Origin: Lepas anatifera
Lineage: Eukaryota; Arthropoda; Thecostraca; Lepadidae
Length of the DNA: 64,000 nt
Assembly: GCA_034440635.1 (NCBI GenBank)
Contig: JAOTON010001253.1
Location: 620,001-684,000 of the forward strand
Reading direction: 5' to 3'
The notes beneath the pieces are model-generated. The model worked only from the letters and a program-made list of their open reading frames with translations. It ran no database searches and was not told the DNA's origin. Positions 31,985-43,854 of the stretch are shown one piece after another. The first letter of the stretch is position 1, and every line of letters starts with the position of its first letter. Position numbers and translations under genes: made by a program.

Positions 31985-32475
31985 CTTTTCCAGACACGTT
32001 ATAAGATTTTTGAAGCTTATAGAGTAAGAGTTTATGATTCACGCTCTGAAAGGCCGCAGAGTAGTCAGTGTAGATTATGTCAGTTTGATGGCTAGAAGAG
32101 ATAGAGTCCCACGCCGTTTTTAGAAGAGTTGCCAAATTAGAGTCACATGAGCGGTTCGGGACAAATCCGTGCTGATATTCAGACAGGACTGGTTGAACAG
32201 GAGTGAGAAAGGTCTGATATACGCATCTAGATCCAAAATTTTGTCGAATAGTGCAAGCAGAGAGACACTTCGGTAATTTTGAGGTGATTTCCTAGATCTT
32301 TTTTGAAAATCGGCACAATGTTAGCCTCCGCCCATCTGCTCCGGAATATCCCCTCTTCTATTGATTTCCTAAGTAGGATGCAGAGAGGAAGCACCAGCTC
32401 GTTACGCAATTCCTTGACGACTCTAGCACTGATATCGTCAGGCCCGCAGGCCTTGTGCACCTGCATATCATCCAA
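31985..32475 (-). pseudogene. LINE RT fingers and palm A
   Basis: The 32475-32227 piece has ACGPDDISARVVKEL and WAEANIVPIFKKD, classic RT finger motifs. After a frameshift, HGFVPNRSCDSNLATLL and TDYSAAFQSVNHKLL are readable. Palm A normally has a D at the position that is Q here (AAFQSV), so the enzyme is inactive. Confidence 0.8.
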
Positions 32476-32531
32476 GACAGCTCGAACTGTTCCCTCTGAT
32501 ATTTCAAATCTGTCCAGGGACGGCTAGTGGG

Positions 32532-32750
32532 TTAATCAGCAACAGGTGACAGTGGGTTAATCAGCAACATCAGGTGGGGTAAATTTTCTCGCGAAGGTAC
32601 CGTTAAGCAGGTTGGCTTTTTAATGTCATCATAGATTTCGTGTGTTCCATCTAAGAGTGATGTAATTCGTCCCTTATTTCCCCTGATGCACTGTAGGTAC
32701 GACCAAAAACGTTTTGGATTTGTTTTAAAGTTTCCGATCATGCCCTGCAA
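32532..32750 (-). pseudogene. LINE linker between endonuclease and RT
   Basis: Contains NPKRFWSYLQCIRGNKGRI, the usual FW.Y segment that precedes the RT in CR1/Jockey LINEs. Confidence 0.75.
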
Positions 32751-32784
32751 ATGCTTAAAATATTTGTGAGATGACAGGTTTTGA

Positions 32785-33440
32785 ATTTTTATTTATTTAT
32801 TTATTTGACATACACGACATCTCCACTATTCATGTGGCTATTCTGACTCCGGTCGTAATGAAGATGAGGGACATAAATGACAACTTAAGCAAAAACACAC
32901 AGTAGGATAAGGATAAGGATAGGATGGTTGATGGGGAAGGACAAGGATTACCCACGGGGAGGGTCGCCACAGGCGCCGCGCTCAACCCATGGAGTGAGGT
33001 AGTGGGACTTGATGAAGGGATCCGGTGAAAAAACATGGAAAACAACAAACAAGACGTGACGTGACGGTGATGATGAATAATTCTCGTTCTTTTTCGGCTG
33101 GTCTCTTTTCGTTATCGCTTTTGTCGTCGTGATTCTTCGTTTTCGTTTCTCATGTCTTATTTCTTAAAAGTGTTCATCGTTCGGTTTGCGTTTAATATGA
33201 AAAGGATTAAAAGTTCTTCTAATATGTGGGAAGTATTTCATGCTTGCTTAGAAGTCCAGCACCTACGGTGTGAATGAATTGCTACTGAATGGCTGTGCAA
33301 TTATTACGTGTCAAATTATTTAGCAATATTATTCAGAACGCCGTTAGATATTTTAGAGCCGGAAGATATCTCAAATGGAGGAGCTTCTTCAAAGACGTCA
33401 CGTTTGTTTCAGAGGCGAAAAATATGCCGGCTTAAGCTCA
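32785..33440 (-). mobile_element. 3' end of a second, different LINE
   Basis: On the minus strand it finishes in an (AAAT)n tail (32790-32808), preceded by TACGACCGGAGTCAGAATAG and CACGACATC-type 3' UTR sequence. It interrupts the host LINE between its linker and endonuclease parts. The 5' boundary near 33440 is uncertain. Confidence 0.65.
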
Positions 33441-33470
33441 GTTTGCTTGTGAAACTCTAATCGAAATTAC

Positions 33471-34121
33471 CTACTTCACTAGCTCTGATCGCCGCGTATC
33501 CTCAAAGTTTCGGATGATCTGGTCATTCCTATTACGCTTCATACACTTGAAAGCTCTTTCTTTCTCTCGCAGTGCACGCCTAACCTCAGCGTCAAACCAG
33601 GGGGGACATCGCCGGCGCAACGTGATAGTTGGCACATGATCGCGAATGGCGGCTCTCAGCACATCATAAAACATATCCACCGCCCCCTCAGCATTGAGGT
33701 TTAACAAAGCCTCCCAAGGTACAAGCTGTAGACTGCGCCTCATGCCGTCAAAAGCTGCTCTTTTATAGTTAAGCGCCGTTGATCTATTCCCAAGGGGTGT
33801 TTGAGGTGCAACAACCCTAATCTCCCTGATAATTTCGGAATGGTCAGAGTGAAAAATACCACTCCTCACACAGGACTTCACGTGAGCACACTTAGAAAAC
33901 ACTAAATCGAGAAAGTTGTTACTCCTTGTGGGTTCTGTAACACTTTGGCAGAGACCAGCAATATCACATTTCTCTATCGGTAAGATAGCACGTTCCGACA
34001 TTCGTTGATAAACGGGTGCGGACGAAAACGGCCCTGTCTCTACACTTCTGTACCACTCAACATCTGGAATGTGTGTGGTGTTCTTAACATCTGGTGTGTG
34101 TTCTGTACCACTTAACACCAC
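33471..34121 (-). pseudogene. LINE endonuclease C-terminus and linker
   Basis: Contains NNFLDLVFSKC and FHSDHSEI, the terminal motifs of AP-type endonuclease with an intact SDH. CPPWFDAEVRRALREKERAF, common in CR1/Jockey linkers, follows. The upstream endonuclease half is absent, so the element is 5' truncated near 34140. Confidence 0.8.
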
Positions 34122-34140
34122 AAATTTTGAATGCCCCAGG

Positions 34141-36285
34141 TACGACCAGCTTGCCAGTTCCTAGAATTTTTCAGCCAGCATTCAGTTGCTTCATCATTTT
34201 GGAGCACGTGTTCAAAAGACTATAATATTCAAAGCCTAGGTGCAAACATAGCTTTTTGCCTTTTCTTCAGGCGGTTCCTACTCGTCATCCTTCACATTTG
34301 AGTCGGGAAGATGTAATAAGTGATTTTGCCAGTTTGTTCGCACGTACGTAAGGGCTAGCTTTATGCAACTGATCCCAGCCCTGGCTCTTCTCGGCAGGCT
34401 CAATTGTTCCCTCGTCCTGACCAGATGCAATTTACCATCGCCAGATTATTAAGCGGGTGAAGAGCTCAAACTAGACCCCAGACACAGTTATCCTGTCTAC
34501 CCCTCACAATTAATTATGACCTTACCTCGCTTGTAAATTAAATTATGTAGTTAATATGTGAAGGTTCATACACTGCGAGTATCTTTGTTTATTTTGGCTG
34601 AACCCAAGTAAGCGCTCGGCGTTAATGTCATTTGGTGGAAAGCGTCGGTCGGGCGCGCGCTCTCTGTGACGCCCGGCGTCGCGATGCGTCGGCTGTGGCG
34701 ACACGCCCCGCGCCGCTCGGGACCTCGCTCTGTTTACAGTGGATATCTGCTTCCACTCCAGACAGGGGTGTGTGACAGCTCTGCTTCGACCGATCAACGA
34801 GAACCGAGGCCGGCCGGGTTATCCCCATCATGAATATAGGCGAGTTATGTCTAAATAGTTGCGGATGAGTTGTTCTCTAGATGTGCACGAAAATATAAAA
34901 CTGCGGTTCTCGGATCAGAGGAGAACAGGATCGGGGTCGGAAAGGCGTCATGTTTCTCTTCACCGATGTGCGCGCCCCTCTGCTATATCGTTCAAGGCTA
35001 AAAGACAGAGCCCTCGCATATCGGCACCACCAGGAACACTCAAACGAGGCGCTGCTCCTCAGGTCTTCTTCAGATATGCGCCTGCAGACTTGAATTAAAA
35101 ACGGTTTTGGCGATGCAAGCTTGCTGTCAGACTACCACACTTGTTAATAACGCTTTTTCCGACTCAACTCTGACTTACGGCTTAGTGGCAGACTGATTCT
35201 GACTGAACTCAATGTGTTAAGCCAGTGAGCTGACTTTAACTCAAACCACATCCAGAAGAAAGTTGGCTCGACTCTGGCTCAAAAAAAATTTAGTCGCTCA
35301 AAGTAGACACGACTCTTGCTCTGTGGTATGATTCTGTCACACGGTCCTTCATGGAGCTAGTCCGTATCATTTGATAAAGGTCTTATTGAGAATACAATAT
35401 TTTCATTGGATGTCAGTATTTAATCAACTATTTTTTAGAAATGAAAAATACTGAGTTCTATGAGCTTATCTGAATTTTGCATCCAAATAAAATGTCTATT
35501 TTTCTTACTGTGGTAACTGGTCATTAATTGTGTTCGCCTTTCTGTTTCAGGTACAATATGAATGTCTGTTAAGCAGTAGCATGCTGGGTTTTGAAGGCAT
35601 AAGGGAGACCATGTGCATGTATACGATGATGGAAGCTGTTGAGCTGTTAAGCAAAGTCTGGTTTCCTTTGTTTGCTTTTTTGTAAGCACGAGAGTAACCA
35701 CTACCGTCGCTCCTGGTAAAACTTCTGGTGAGTGCTGCTGGATTGGTGGATCGCTTTCGGGGATTGAATTGAAAGGCTAAAGCGCATGTAAATGCTTTGT
35801 TGGCGTGGTATGCTCATGCATGTTTGTGGTGTTAGCATGCTTTCATTGAGCTCTGGCCTGCAGCGCTTCTTGGTCCTTGACTGGTATGTTCGTGTCTTCC
35901 ACAGAAACCACCGAGTTTGGCAGCTGCATTTCCCATTTCTTGTTTGTTTTCAGAGCCTTAGCCATGCCCCCCCTTGTTCCCAAACCATTCTCATGTCAGG
36001 GTATGTTCACATTGCGTCTGCTAAAGTGCCAAATATAGGTCTTTGCAAGAAACAGGTGCGTCTGACGAAGTTTTGAAAGCGACGGTTGTGACACTTACAA
36101 CGGTACGTTCCGTGCTGCCAAATTTTGTTTGGGCCGTGCCATATTTCGTCTGGACGTGACCATGTTTATACGCACCATTACGCACCATCACTCACTCGGT
36201 ATGCTTCGTTATTCCGAGGGCCTTGGTACCGGGCCTGCTCATGTATTCCGGGTATATATATATTTGTGTATTTTGGCCATATATT
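34141..36285. other. Unassigned DNA
   Basis: A GC-rich patch at 34610-35080, a GACTC/TGACT-rich stretch at 35150-35310 comparable to 49400-49560, and short frames without recognised domains. Confidence 0.45.
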
Positions 36286-36464
36286 TTCTCTCAAACACTG
36301 TCGATTGAACTTCAGCGAAGAATTCGTTTTAGCCAGTTTTTGTTTTCGTTTTCGCAGGTTCGTATCAGTTTTTTCACTTTGTTGTCGTTGATGGAAGATA
36401 ATATAAGTCCTAAATCGGTAGGCAATACACAGTTATATTATTCACGGCATTTACAGGTACAGTC

Positions 36465-36484
36465 GACGTTTCGAAGGCTTTCAG
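36465..36484 (-). other. Hammerhead-like core, left Penelope copy
   Basis: Reads CTGAAAGCCTTCGAAACGTC on the minus strand. GAAACGTC matches the hammerhead 3' core and cleavage triplet, but CTGAAAG deviates from CTGANGA, so activity is doubtful. It lies near the outer end of the element, where Penelope-like elements are known to carry hammerheads. Confidence 0.45.
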
Positions 36485-36730
36485 CGATCATTATCGAGAC
36501 ATTAATGACATAACCACATAATAATATTACATACAAAAACACATATATAAAAGTCGTGGCACGGTCGAGCGGATTTCAAAAGATGATCGGTTGTATGAAG
36601 AATGAAGCTCACAATATGTATGAATATATGATAACGTTACTAAAGCTTTTAACTTCCTCTTTTTGAGCATACACAAAAACATGAGGCCTAAAGTCTTTCA
36701 CAATTTTTTTCTTTTCTTAGTTTACAGTTG

Positions 36731-37835
36731 TCATGTATTCCACAGATGGAGCTTCTCAGTTTGATCGAGTTGCGTGTTTAGTTCAGGGTTGTGTTCGCAG
36801 ATGTAAAGTGCTTCTGTGATCCATATTCTGAGATGATCATTGATATGCTTGTGCGTAAATGTGTTGTCGGTGAGGATTTTTCTGGTGAGCTGTGTTTGGT
36901 GGTGTTGTTCTACGTGGTTCTTGATGGAGCTGGTGTGGCCTGGTGCTTTGTGTAGAGTGAGGCGTCGTGAGAGTGATGTTGTCGTGGCACCGATGTACTT
37001 AGCGGCAAGGAGCCTACAATCTCCTAAGGGGCAGTTAAATTGATAAAGTACATTGGTGCGTGACAGAAGGGTAGTCTTGTCTGATGTGTTGTTGCGAATG
37101 ATGAGGTTGGAAGTTTTTCTATTTTTGTAATAGATAGTGAGATGCAGCTGGGTGTCAGAATTTGTGCACTTTAAGTTGTCGCGAATGATATGCTGCATGA
37201 TTCTTTCGTCGTCTTTATGGGCACTGCTCATAAAGTTGCGGTAGTAGAGCCTGATGGATTTCGCTTCTGGCGCCTTGTCACTACTGGTCTTCTTTAGATG
37301 TTTTTTGAAAGTCTCATCAACAACCTTGTTAGAGTATCCGTTGTTGACAAGAATCTGACGGATTCGCCTTAACTCACTGTGAAGAGCAGTTTGCGAGGAG
37401 CAGTTACGAACTGCTCGCCTGACAAACGCAGTTATAACACTGCGTTTGTACCTCTCCGGGCACTCACTCTCTCCGTTGAGTACTCGGCCTTCGTTCGTGG
37501 CCTTGCGGTAGACATCTGTCACAAAATTGCCATCAATATCGGACACCATTACGTCTAGAAAGGGGATCTTCTTATCAATACTTAACTCGTGTGTGAACTT
37601 GAGCACACTGTTGTGTTCGAGTTTAGAAATCAGGGTTTTTAGATGATCCTCATCTCTCACATCACAGAATATATCATCTACATACCTGCAATAGATGTTA
37701 GAGCGCACATCAGGATCACATAGGACAAGGTTCTCAACCGCCGACATGTAAGCGTTAGCAAAGAGGGGGCCCAGGGGGAGCCCATCGCGACACCTTCTCG
37801 CTGTCGGTATAAGGTACCGTCTGGACCTTATACCG
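36731..37835 (-). pseudogene. Penelope-like RT and GIY-YIG, left (inverted) copy
   Basis: The minus-strand frame runs from LGPLLFANAYMSAVENLV to the stop. RT: the catalytic YVDDIF lies near residue 115 of the nominal frame. GIY-YIG: VLYQFNCPLGDC, KYIGATTTSLSRRL and EALYICEHNPELN. The apparent upstream extension of this frame to 38032 reads the right copy antisense and is not real. The copy is truncated inside the RT, losing the motif A region, so it cannot encode a full enzyme. Confidence 0.88.
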
Positions 37836-37909
37836 ACAGGAACATTGTTCACCATTGCATTGCATTTACAGGATTGCATTGGTGAAACAACATTGCATTT
37901 ACAGGAACA

Positions 37910-39157
37910 TTGTTCACCAATGTTCCTGTAAATGCCACGATTCAAATAATACTCGACTACGTGTACCACAACCCAGATCCGACAAAATGCCCTCTGAAAA
38001 TGCCTGCCACCATCCTTGAGCAGCTGCTTCAAGCCTGTACCAGTGAGGCCCCTTTCAGAGGACCAGACGGTACCTTATACCGACAGCGAGAAGGTGTCGC
38101 GATGGGCTCCCCCCTGGGCCCCCTCTTTGCTAACGCTTACATGTCGGCGGTTGAGAACCTTGTCCTATGTGATCCTGATGTGCGCCCTAACATCTATTGC
38201 AGGTATGTAGATGATATATTCTGTGATGTGAGAGATGAGGATCATCTAAAAATCCTGATTTCTAAACTCGAACACAACAGTGTGCTCAAGTTCACACACG
38301 AGTTAAGTATTGATAAGAAGATCCCCTTTCTAGACGTAATGGTGTCCGATATTGATGGCAATTTTGTGACAGATGTCTACCGCAAGGCCACGAACGAAGG
38401 CCGAGTACTCAACGGAGAGAGTGAGTGCCCGGAGAGGTACAAACGCAGTGTTATAACTGCGTTTGTCAGGCGAGCAGTTCGTAACTGCTCCTCGCAAACT
38501 GCTCTTCACAGTGAGTTAAGGCGAATCCGTCAGATTCTTGTCAACAACGGATACTCTAACAAGGTTGTTGATGAGACTTTCAAAAAACATCTAAAGAAGA
38601 CCAGTAGTGACAAGGCGCCAGAAGCGAAATCCATCAGGCTCTACTACCGCAACTTTATGAGCAGTGCCCATAAAGACGACGAAAGAATCATGCAGCATAT
38701 CATTCGCGACAACTTAAAGTGCACAAATTCTGACACCCAGCTGCATCTCACTATCTATTACAAAAATAGAGAAACTTCCAACCTCATCATTCGCAACAAC
38801 ACATCAGACAAGACTACCCTTCTGTCACGCACCAATGTACTTTATCAATTTAACTGCCCCTTAGGAGATTGTAGGCTCCTTGCCGCTAAGTACATCGGTG
38901 CCACGACAACATCACTCTCACGACGCCTCACTCTACACAAAGCACCAGGCCACACCAGCTCCATCAAGAACCACGTAGAACAACACCACCAAACACAGCT
39001 CACCAGAAAAATCCTCACCGACAACACATTTACGCACAAGCATATCAATGATCATCTCAGAATATGGATCACAGAAGCACTTTACATCCGCGAACACAAC
39101 CCGGAACTAAACACGCAACTCGATCAAACTGAGAAGCTCCATCTGTGGAATACATGA
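37910..39157 (+). CDS. Penelope-like element RT and GIY-YIG, right copy
   Basis: A 415-codon uninterrupted frame. FTNVPVNATIQIIL at the start is the RT palm motif A neighbourhood of Penelope-like elements. YRQREGVAMGSPLGPLFANA (motif B) is near residue 60 and YCRYVDDIFCDV (catalytic motif C) near residue 98. The GIY-YIG endonuclease is C-terminal (VLYQFNCP, KYIGATTTSLSRRL, an Arg on the YIG helix, and EALYIREHNPELN with the conserved Glu). The N-terminal RT portion is missing, since full elements are much longer, so the ATG is probably not a native start. It is nearly identical to the left copy, indicating recent origin or gene conversion. Confidence 0.88.
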   Translation: MFTNVPVNATIQIILDYVYHNPDPTKCPLKMPATILEQLLQACTSEAPFRGPDGTLYRQREGVAMGSPLGPLFANAYMSAVENLVLCDPDVRPNIYCRYVDDIFCDVRDEDHLKILISKLEHNSVLKFTHELSIDKKIPFLDVMVSDIDGNFVTDVYRKATNEGRVLNGESECPERYKRSVITAFVRRAVRNCSSQTALHSELRRIRQILVNNGYSNKVVDETFKKHLKKTSSDKAPEAKSIRLYYRNFMSSAHKDDERIMQHIIRDNLKCTNSDTQLHLTIYYKNRETSNLIIRNNTSDKTTLLSRTNVLYQFNCPLGDCRLLAAKYIGATTTSLSRRLTLHKAPGHTSSIKNHVEQHHQTQLTRKILTDNTFTHKHINDHLRIWITEALYIREHNPELNTQLDQTEKLHLWNT

Positions 39158-39406
39158 CAACTGTAAACTAAGAAAAGAAAAAAATTGTGAAAGACTTTAG
39201 GCCTCATGTTTTTGTGTATGCTCAAAAAGAGGAAGTTAAAAGCTTTAGTCACGTTATCATATATTCATACATATTGTGAGCTTCATTCTTCATACAACCG
39301 ATCATCTTTTGAAATCCGCTCGACCGTGCCACGACTTTTATATAATATGTGTTTTTGTATGTAATATTATTATGTGGTTATGTCATTAATGTCTCGATAA
39401 TGATCG

Positions 39407-39426
39407 CTGAAAGCCTTCGAAACGTC
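39407..39426 (+). other. Hammerhead-like core, right Penelope copy
   Basis: The mirror image of 36465-36484, with the same deviation from the consensus 5' core. Confidence 0.45.
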
Positions 39427-39603
39427 GACTGTACCTGTAAATGCCGTGAATAATACAACTGTGTATTGCCTACCGATTTAGGACTTATATTATCTTCCAT
39501 CAACGACAACAAAGTGAAAAAACTGATACGAACCTGCGAAAACGAAAACAAAAAACTGGCTAAAACGAATTCTTCGCTGAAGTTCAATCGACAGTGTTTG
39601 AGA

Positions 39604-39605
<2 letters not shown>

Positions 39606-39667
<62 letters not shown>
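39606..39667. repeat. (TA)n microsatellite
   Basis: An uninterrupted alternating tract that starts exactly at the right end of the Penelope-like palindrome. Confidence 0.97.
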
Positions 39668-39669
<2 letters not shown>

Positions 39670-41364
39670 TATCAACAGGTTCCAATTAAGAGAAGTGCTC
39701 AGCTGCAATATCACCGTAATATTTTAAGGGCTGACAGCTTTCGATCTCAGCAGCAACAAAATAACTATTGCCTGGGTGGAGGGTTTTGACCAGTTGAGCA
39801 CTGAAGCCTTGGAAGACGTATTTCCTGCCAGATGGGACTGGGTCCTTGCCTGCAGGAGACCAAGGCTAACGGATCGAGTGATGAAAACAGTAGAAAATGG
39901 AGAAGAAACAATCCAGTTCTGTTCTTGTTATTGATTTAAGGAGGCTGTCGTGTAGAAGAGGCTTTTCGTGCCGAAACAATATATCTTTTCCTAGGCCGCA
40001 TGAACCAGGTCCATTTAAAAATACAAACAATAGAGTTTTCTGGAGTTATAAAGCTGGCCGGGTTCTGAAAAGAGCATGAATGTGAGCTTAAATAAAGTCG
40101 CTTCCCCCTGAATCCGCCTCATTCGCCGGAGCCTCAAACCATGGGAGCTCAGCCGCCGCGACCTGGCAGCTGGGAGGCGTGGCATGTGGCTATATTGGTG
40201 AAGAGTGCCACTATGAACTGGCTCAAGTTCCTGTTCATTCTTCATGTATCTATTCAGAATGAGCTTGCGAGCGATAACCTGTGAGCGACCGTACTAGCCG
40301 AGAAAATCAGGTTTCACGTTGTATGTTTTTTTGTATTTTACCGATAGCAGTGGATGTTAAGTCGGGTCTATCAAACCCAGTGTGACAAGCACATCGGCAG
40401 ACTCATTTTTGTCATCATTGCATAGACACAAAGTTCTATCAATCTAGGTCAACGTGCAGAATCTACGTGTAATTGATCTTAACCCTATGCATAATGTTTC
40501 ATATATCGAGGGCCGGTACCTTTCAATTTTACTATATGGAAGATTTTTCGGTGGTGTCTAAAGGCAAGCTGCATTTTCTTTTTGTCCTGATGAGCAGTGG
40601 ACATGTTAAAACTGAAATTTGTCGGCAAAAATCGCCGTTCTCCAAGCCGACATCAGAGAACATAATCATTCACAGATAACCAATCGAGCGTTCACAATTC
40701 ATAGTAGAAGCCGGCGTCAATCTCAATCGCCCACGCCGCACTCCCAAAAACACGGTATCCCCTGATTTTCACCAGCAATGTACCAACGACCGGATTGTTG
40801 GGCGTTATGACCGCTCCGGGAGACATATGTTATTGTAAGGGCAGTATAATGCCTTATTTACGGTCTCCCCGCGGAGTGGAAGGGTGGAAGCGCATCGCTG
40901 AGGACTCAGCCCAGCTCCAGATTCCTATACTGACTTTGATCCGACCAGTCCCGCTGTGGTGAGTGCTGAACAGTCTGCGACGCTATAGAGGGTACTTTTG
41001 GATAAGAACTAGCCGTTTAAAGGATGCACAGATATAGTGCAAGATATTTGGAATGGCATAAGGTTAGGTTGAGCTACTGCCAAGGAGCATTCGGTGCAAA
41101 CCAGGGGCAAACACAGGAGTGCTGTTTGGTGGGGGGGGGGCTAACTCGGGAGAAGTCGTAAAACATAGTGTTTTTTAAAGAAAATCAGCCAAAATTTTGA
41201 TATTTTGGGAGGAGACATGGATTCTTGATTCCTCCTCTGCGTCGGCCAATGGTGCTAACAAGCCGAATACATTTAATTGCGTTGTCCGAAATTGCTGTTT
41301 GTTACGTCACTAAGTTGTCAATGAGGCTGCATGCCAGGGATGAAAACCATCTGGAAAGCTTAGT
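39668..41364. other. Unassigned DNA
   Basis: Short frames only. A run of G occurs near 41133. No repeat family recognised. Confidence 0.45.
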
Positions 41365-41372
41365 ATCGTTCA

Positions 41373-41649
41373 CAGGGGCGTAGCCAAGAGGGGGCGGTAG
41401 GGACAGCCCCCCTGAGGGCCCGAAAGGGCCCCCTGAGCACACGGGTCGCGCGAAGCGCGGCTCGCCCCACTTTGCTCTGTGGCCATGTTTGAAATTGCAT
41501 ACCAGACAGAGCCCTCTAAAGCCCTCTCTAGCACTCTATAATGTAACAAGCAGGGCCCTTTTTACCCATCAGAGCCCTTTTGACGCTGTCGCAGCGGCCC
41601 TTTCAGGGCGCCCCCCCTCCCCTAAGCAAAATTCCTGGCTACGCCCCTG
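41373..41649 (+). mobile_element. hAT-type MITE, 277 bp, perfect target duplication
   Basis: The ends CAGGGGCGTAGCCA and TGGCTACGCCCCTG are exact 14-bp inverted repeats. ATCGTTCA occurs on both sides (41365-41372 and 41650-41657), a perfect 8-bp duplication. The interior (GGGGCGGTAGGGACAGCCCC, GCGCGAAGCGCGG, AGGGCCCTTTTTACCC) matches 52715-52952 and the right end of 20935-27951. It is non-coding. Confidence 0.93.
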
Positions 41650-41657
41650 ATCGTTCA

Positions 41658-41964
41658 TGTCATTATTTTCTTATATTTTCTTCTGTGCAAAGGGACAGAG
41701 GAAACAGTAATAAAACTCCTGCTAGTTCCCTGTTTTTTTTTCACTCACCAAAGACGCATGTTGCGAGTGGACCCCTGTTCAAAAAGGTACTGTGAAGCAA
41801 AACGTTCCAGCAAGGTAATTTTGTCAAAAACTTACCTATATTTTGAGCAATTTTGAACAGAGGAGGTTATTACCTTACCCCCAAAAAAATTAATCCGACC
41901 AGATTAATAGAAAACAACGGCAACTGTTTTCGCATTCTGTTAATTGCACCTGTTACACACTTTA
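41658..41964. other. Unassigned DNA
   Basis: AT-rich spacer with nothing recognised. Confidence 0.4.
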
Positions 41965-42265
41965 AACTGGGCATCGCAGCTCGCGATAAAAGCTGTCAAA
42001 CTGGGCATCGCAGCTCGCGATAAAAGCCGTCAAACTGGGCATCGCAGGTCACGATAAAAGCTGTCAAACTGGGCATCGCAGCTCGCGATAAAAGCTGTCA
42101 AACTGGGCATCGTAGCTCACGATAAAAGCTGTCAAACTGGGCATCGCAGGTCACGATAAAAGCTGTCAAACTGGGCATCGTAGCTCACGATAAAAGCCGT
42201 CAAACTGGGCATCGTAGCTCACGATAAAAGCTGTCAAACTGGGCATCGCAGGTCACGATAAAACT
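41965..42265 (+). repeat. 34-bp tandem repeat, nine units
   Basis: The unit is AAACTGGGCATCGCAGCTCG followed by CGATAAAAGCTGTC. Two variant types alternate (GCAGCTCGCG, GTAGCTCACG, GCAGGTCACG), giving a higher-order pattern. It is non-coding. Confidence 0.95.
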
Positions 42266-43450
42266 ATACGTATTTCACTAGTTTACTGCATTATGGCGTT
42301 GCTTGCAACCATGCACATCATACTATAGGTTCAGACAGTTTCCTGCTCTCACTTTCATGTCTAGCAAGGTCGAAAAGCCGTGTTGGCACAGATAGCGCTC
42401 AGAAATTGCAATGTTCTGGAAATGAATTTGCGTCGTGAGCAGATTTTTTTGTGTACACCAGACTATTTTAAACAGGGAATTACCTTCTGAAAGAATATAT
42501 TAAAAGAACAAATGTAAGTATTTGGCGCACTCTGTACAACTGTTCTGTTTGAGTTCGCTAAAGTCGGAGCCGCGAACTGTATCAAAGCTGTTTTTGGGTG
42601 GTATTTATGGAGCAACTCCACAGGCTTTCGTTACCCTCGAATGTCTTCCTTCCGATGTCTCTCTTATCCCAGATGGCGCCAATCCTGGTAATCCTGGGAA
42701 TTCTGGTACAAATGCATGGTTTTCAAGCCAATGTCTGCTGACTATTTACGAGGTGGGTAAGGGCGGCTAGATTTGAGTCCAGTTCGGTTGGAGCCCGGAT
42801 TACGAGTCAGCTGGAGACCAGACGTCGTCAGATGGCACTGGATCGTGTTCCAGGCGAGCGCTCAAGGCTGCGCGGCGCTCGGCCGCTCATCGAGGGGCTT
42901 CTTCCAGCGGCATTATCCTCGCCGGGGCGGCGGCTGACCGGCGCCGGCCTTGTCATGGGCGAGCCGCCCCAACACTGACAGGGGGGCCGCCGAGTTGGCC
43001 ACCAATCGAGTGCACTTTTTGGGCGAGTTCCTCGCACTGACTCCGCTCTGAAGTTTAGTGTCGGCGCTGAACTTTCGACGTATGTTTCATTATTTAGTTT
43101 TCAATACCCTGAAAGTATGGTGACTATTTGTAAGGTGGGCTAGAAGGATAGAGCAGTTGGGTATACAATTCAATAAGGCCCCTCTGCCGTTGGCCTGTTC
43201 CCGGACTACCCGGAAATCACATGCTTCACGAACAACGTCCGCAACGTCAGGCCCTCCGTAACAGCTTCCGGCCCCTAACAGGTTCCCAGACCGAATCGTG
43301 TTTTCTCTAGGATCAAGTTCAATCTCAACACCAGGCCGGGCTCTATATCCCGGCTGACTTATAGAATACGGCGGCATCCCAGGAGCTTTGGAGCCGTTGC
43401 AAATGCAGAGCCTGGAAAGGCATGGCAAGAAAAACAGGACCACGTTGGGA
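42266..43450. other. Unassigned DNA, GC-rich at 42780-43030
   Basis: A minus-strand open frame at 43090-43512 (140 codons) has no recognised domain. Its N-terminal end lies inside the hAT element at 43459, so it is not an intact gene. Confidence 0.45.
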
Positions 43451-43854
43451 CCGTGACCCAGGGGTGTAACTTTGTGAAAATCTTTAGGGGTGCTTTTTCC
43501 TAGCCAACCCATAGCATACTGGCAGTGTTAGGGGATGAAAAGCGTAAAAAGGGGTAAAAACCTTACACTTTTGTCCTTACACCTTTGTTCTGCGACATTC
43601 ATGTAAACATCCCTCCCACAAATTTCTCCCACACACTTTAGACGCGGGCAAAGGTGCTTTGCACAGAAGGCGTTATAAAAAGCCCTTAACCAACTAGCTA
43701 ACACTTTTGTCGAAACATCTCTAATGACTTCTTTCTTGCCTTATTTGCACTCCACACTGTTCCCCCTCGGATAAAAAAATAGTTTGGCCCCCTGGTTTGA
43801 ACGTTTGAGGGGAGTATGGCCCAAATGCCATCCCCCTGGATCCGCCAGTGACTT

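Larger units (their letters stand above)
30120..34140 (-). mobile_element. Degraded CR1/Jockey-like LINE with two nested insertions
   Basis: Minus-strand pieces in colinear order are: endonuclease end (34121-33471), linker (32750-32532), RT fingers (32475-32227), RT palm A (about 32200-31985), RT palm with ADD box (31283-30615) and C-terminus (30563-30132). The gap 33470-32785 holds another LINE tail, and the gap 31859-31580 holds a fold-back palindrome. Frameshifts separate the other pieces. Confidence 0.85.
36286..39603. mobile_element. Inverted pair of Penelope-like elements, 3.3-kb palindrome
   Basis: Positions x on the left mirror about 75889-x on the right. Arms of about 1.55 kb (36286-37835 and 38056-39603) are nearly identical. 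The coding strands point outwards from the centre. The right end abuts a 62-bp (TA)n tract, and the left end adjoins a shorter TATATATA stretch at 36251-36262. The centre (37836-38055) has extra RT sequence belonging to the right copy and short duplicated AGGAACATTGTTCACCA blocks. Confidence 0.92.

Noticed and set aside
37841..38032. N-terminal part of the 433-codon minus-strand frame at 36731-38032
   Set aside because: It reads the right-hand Penelope copy antisense; real homology starts at about 37835.
41965..42265. CRISPR-like array
   Set aside because: Units are contiguous 34-bp repeats without unique spacers, in an animal genome.
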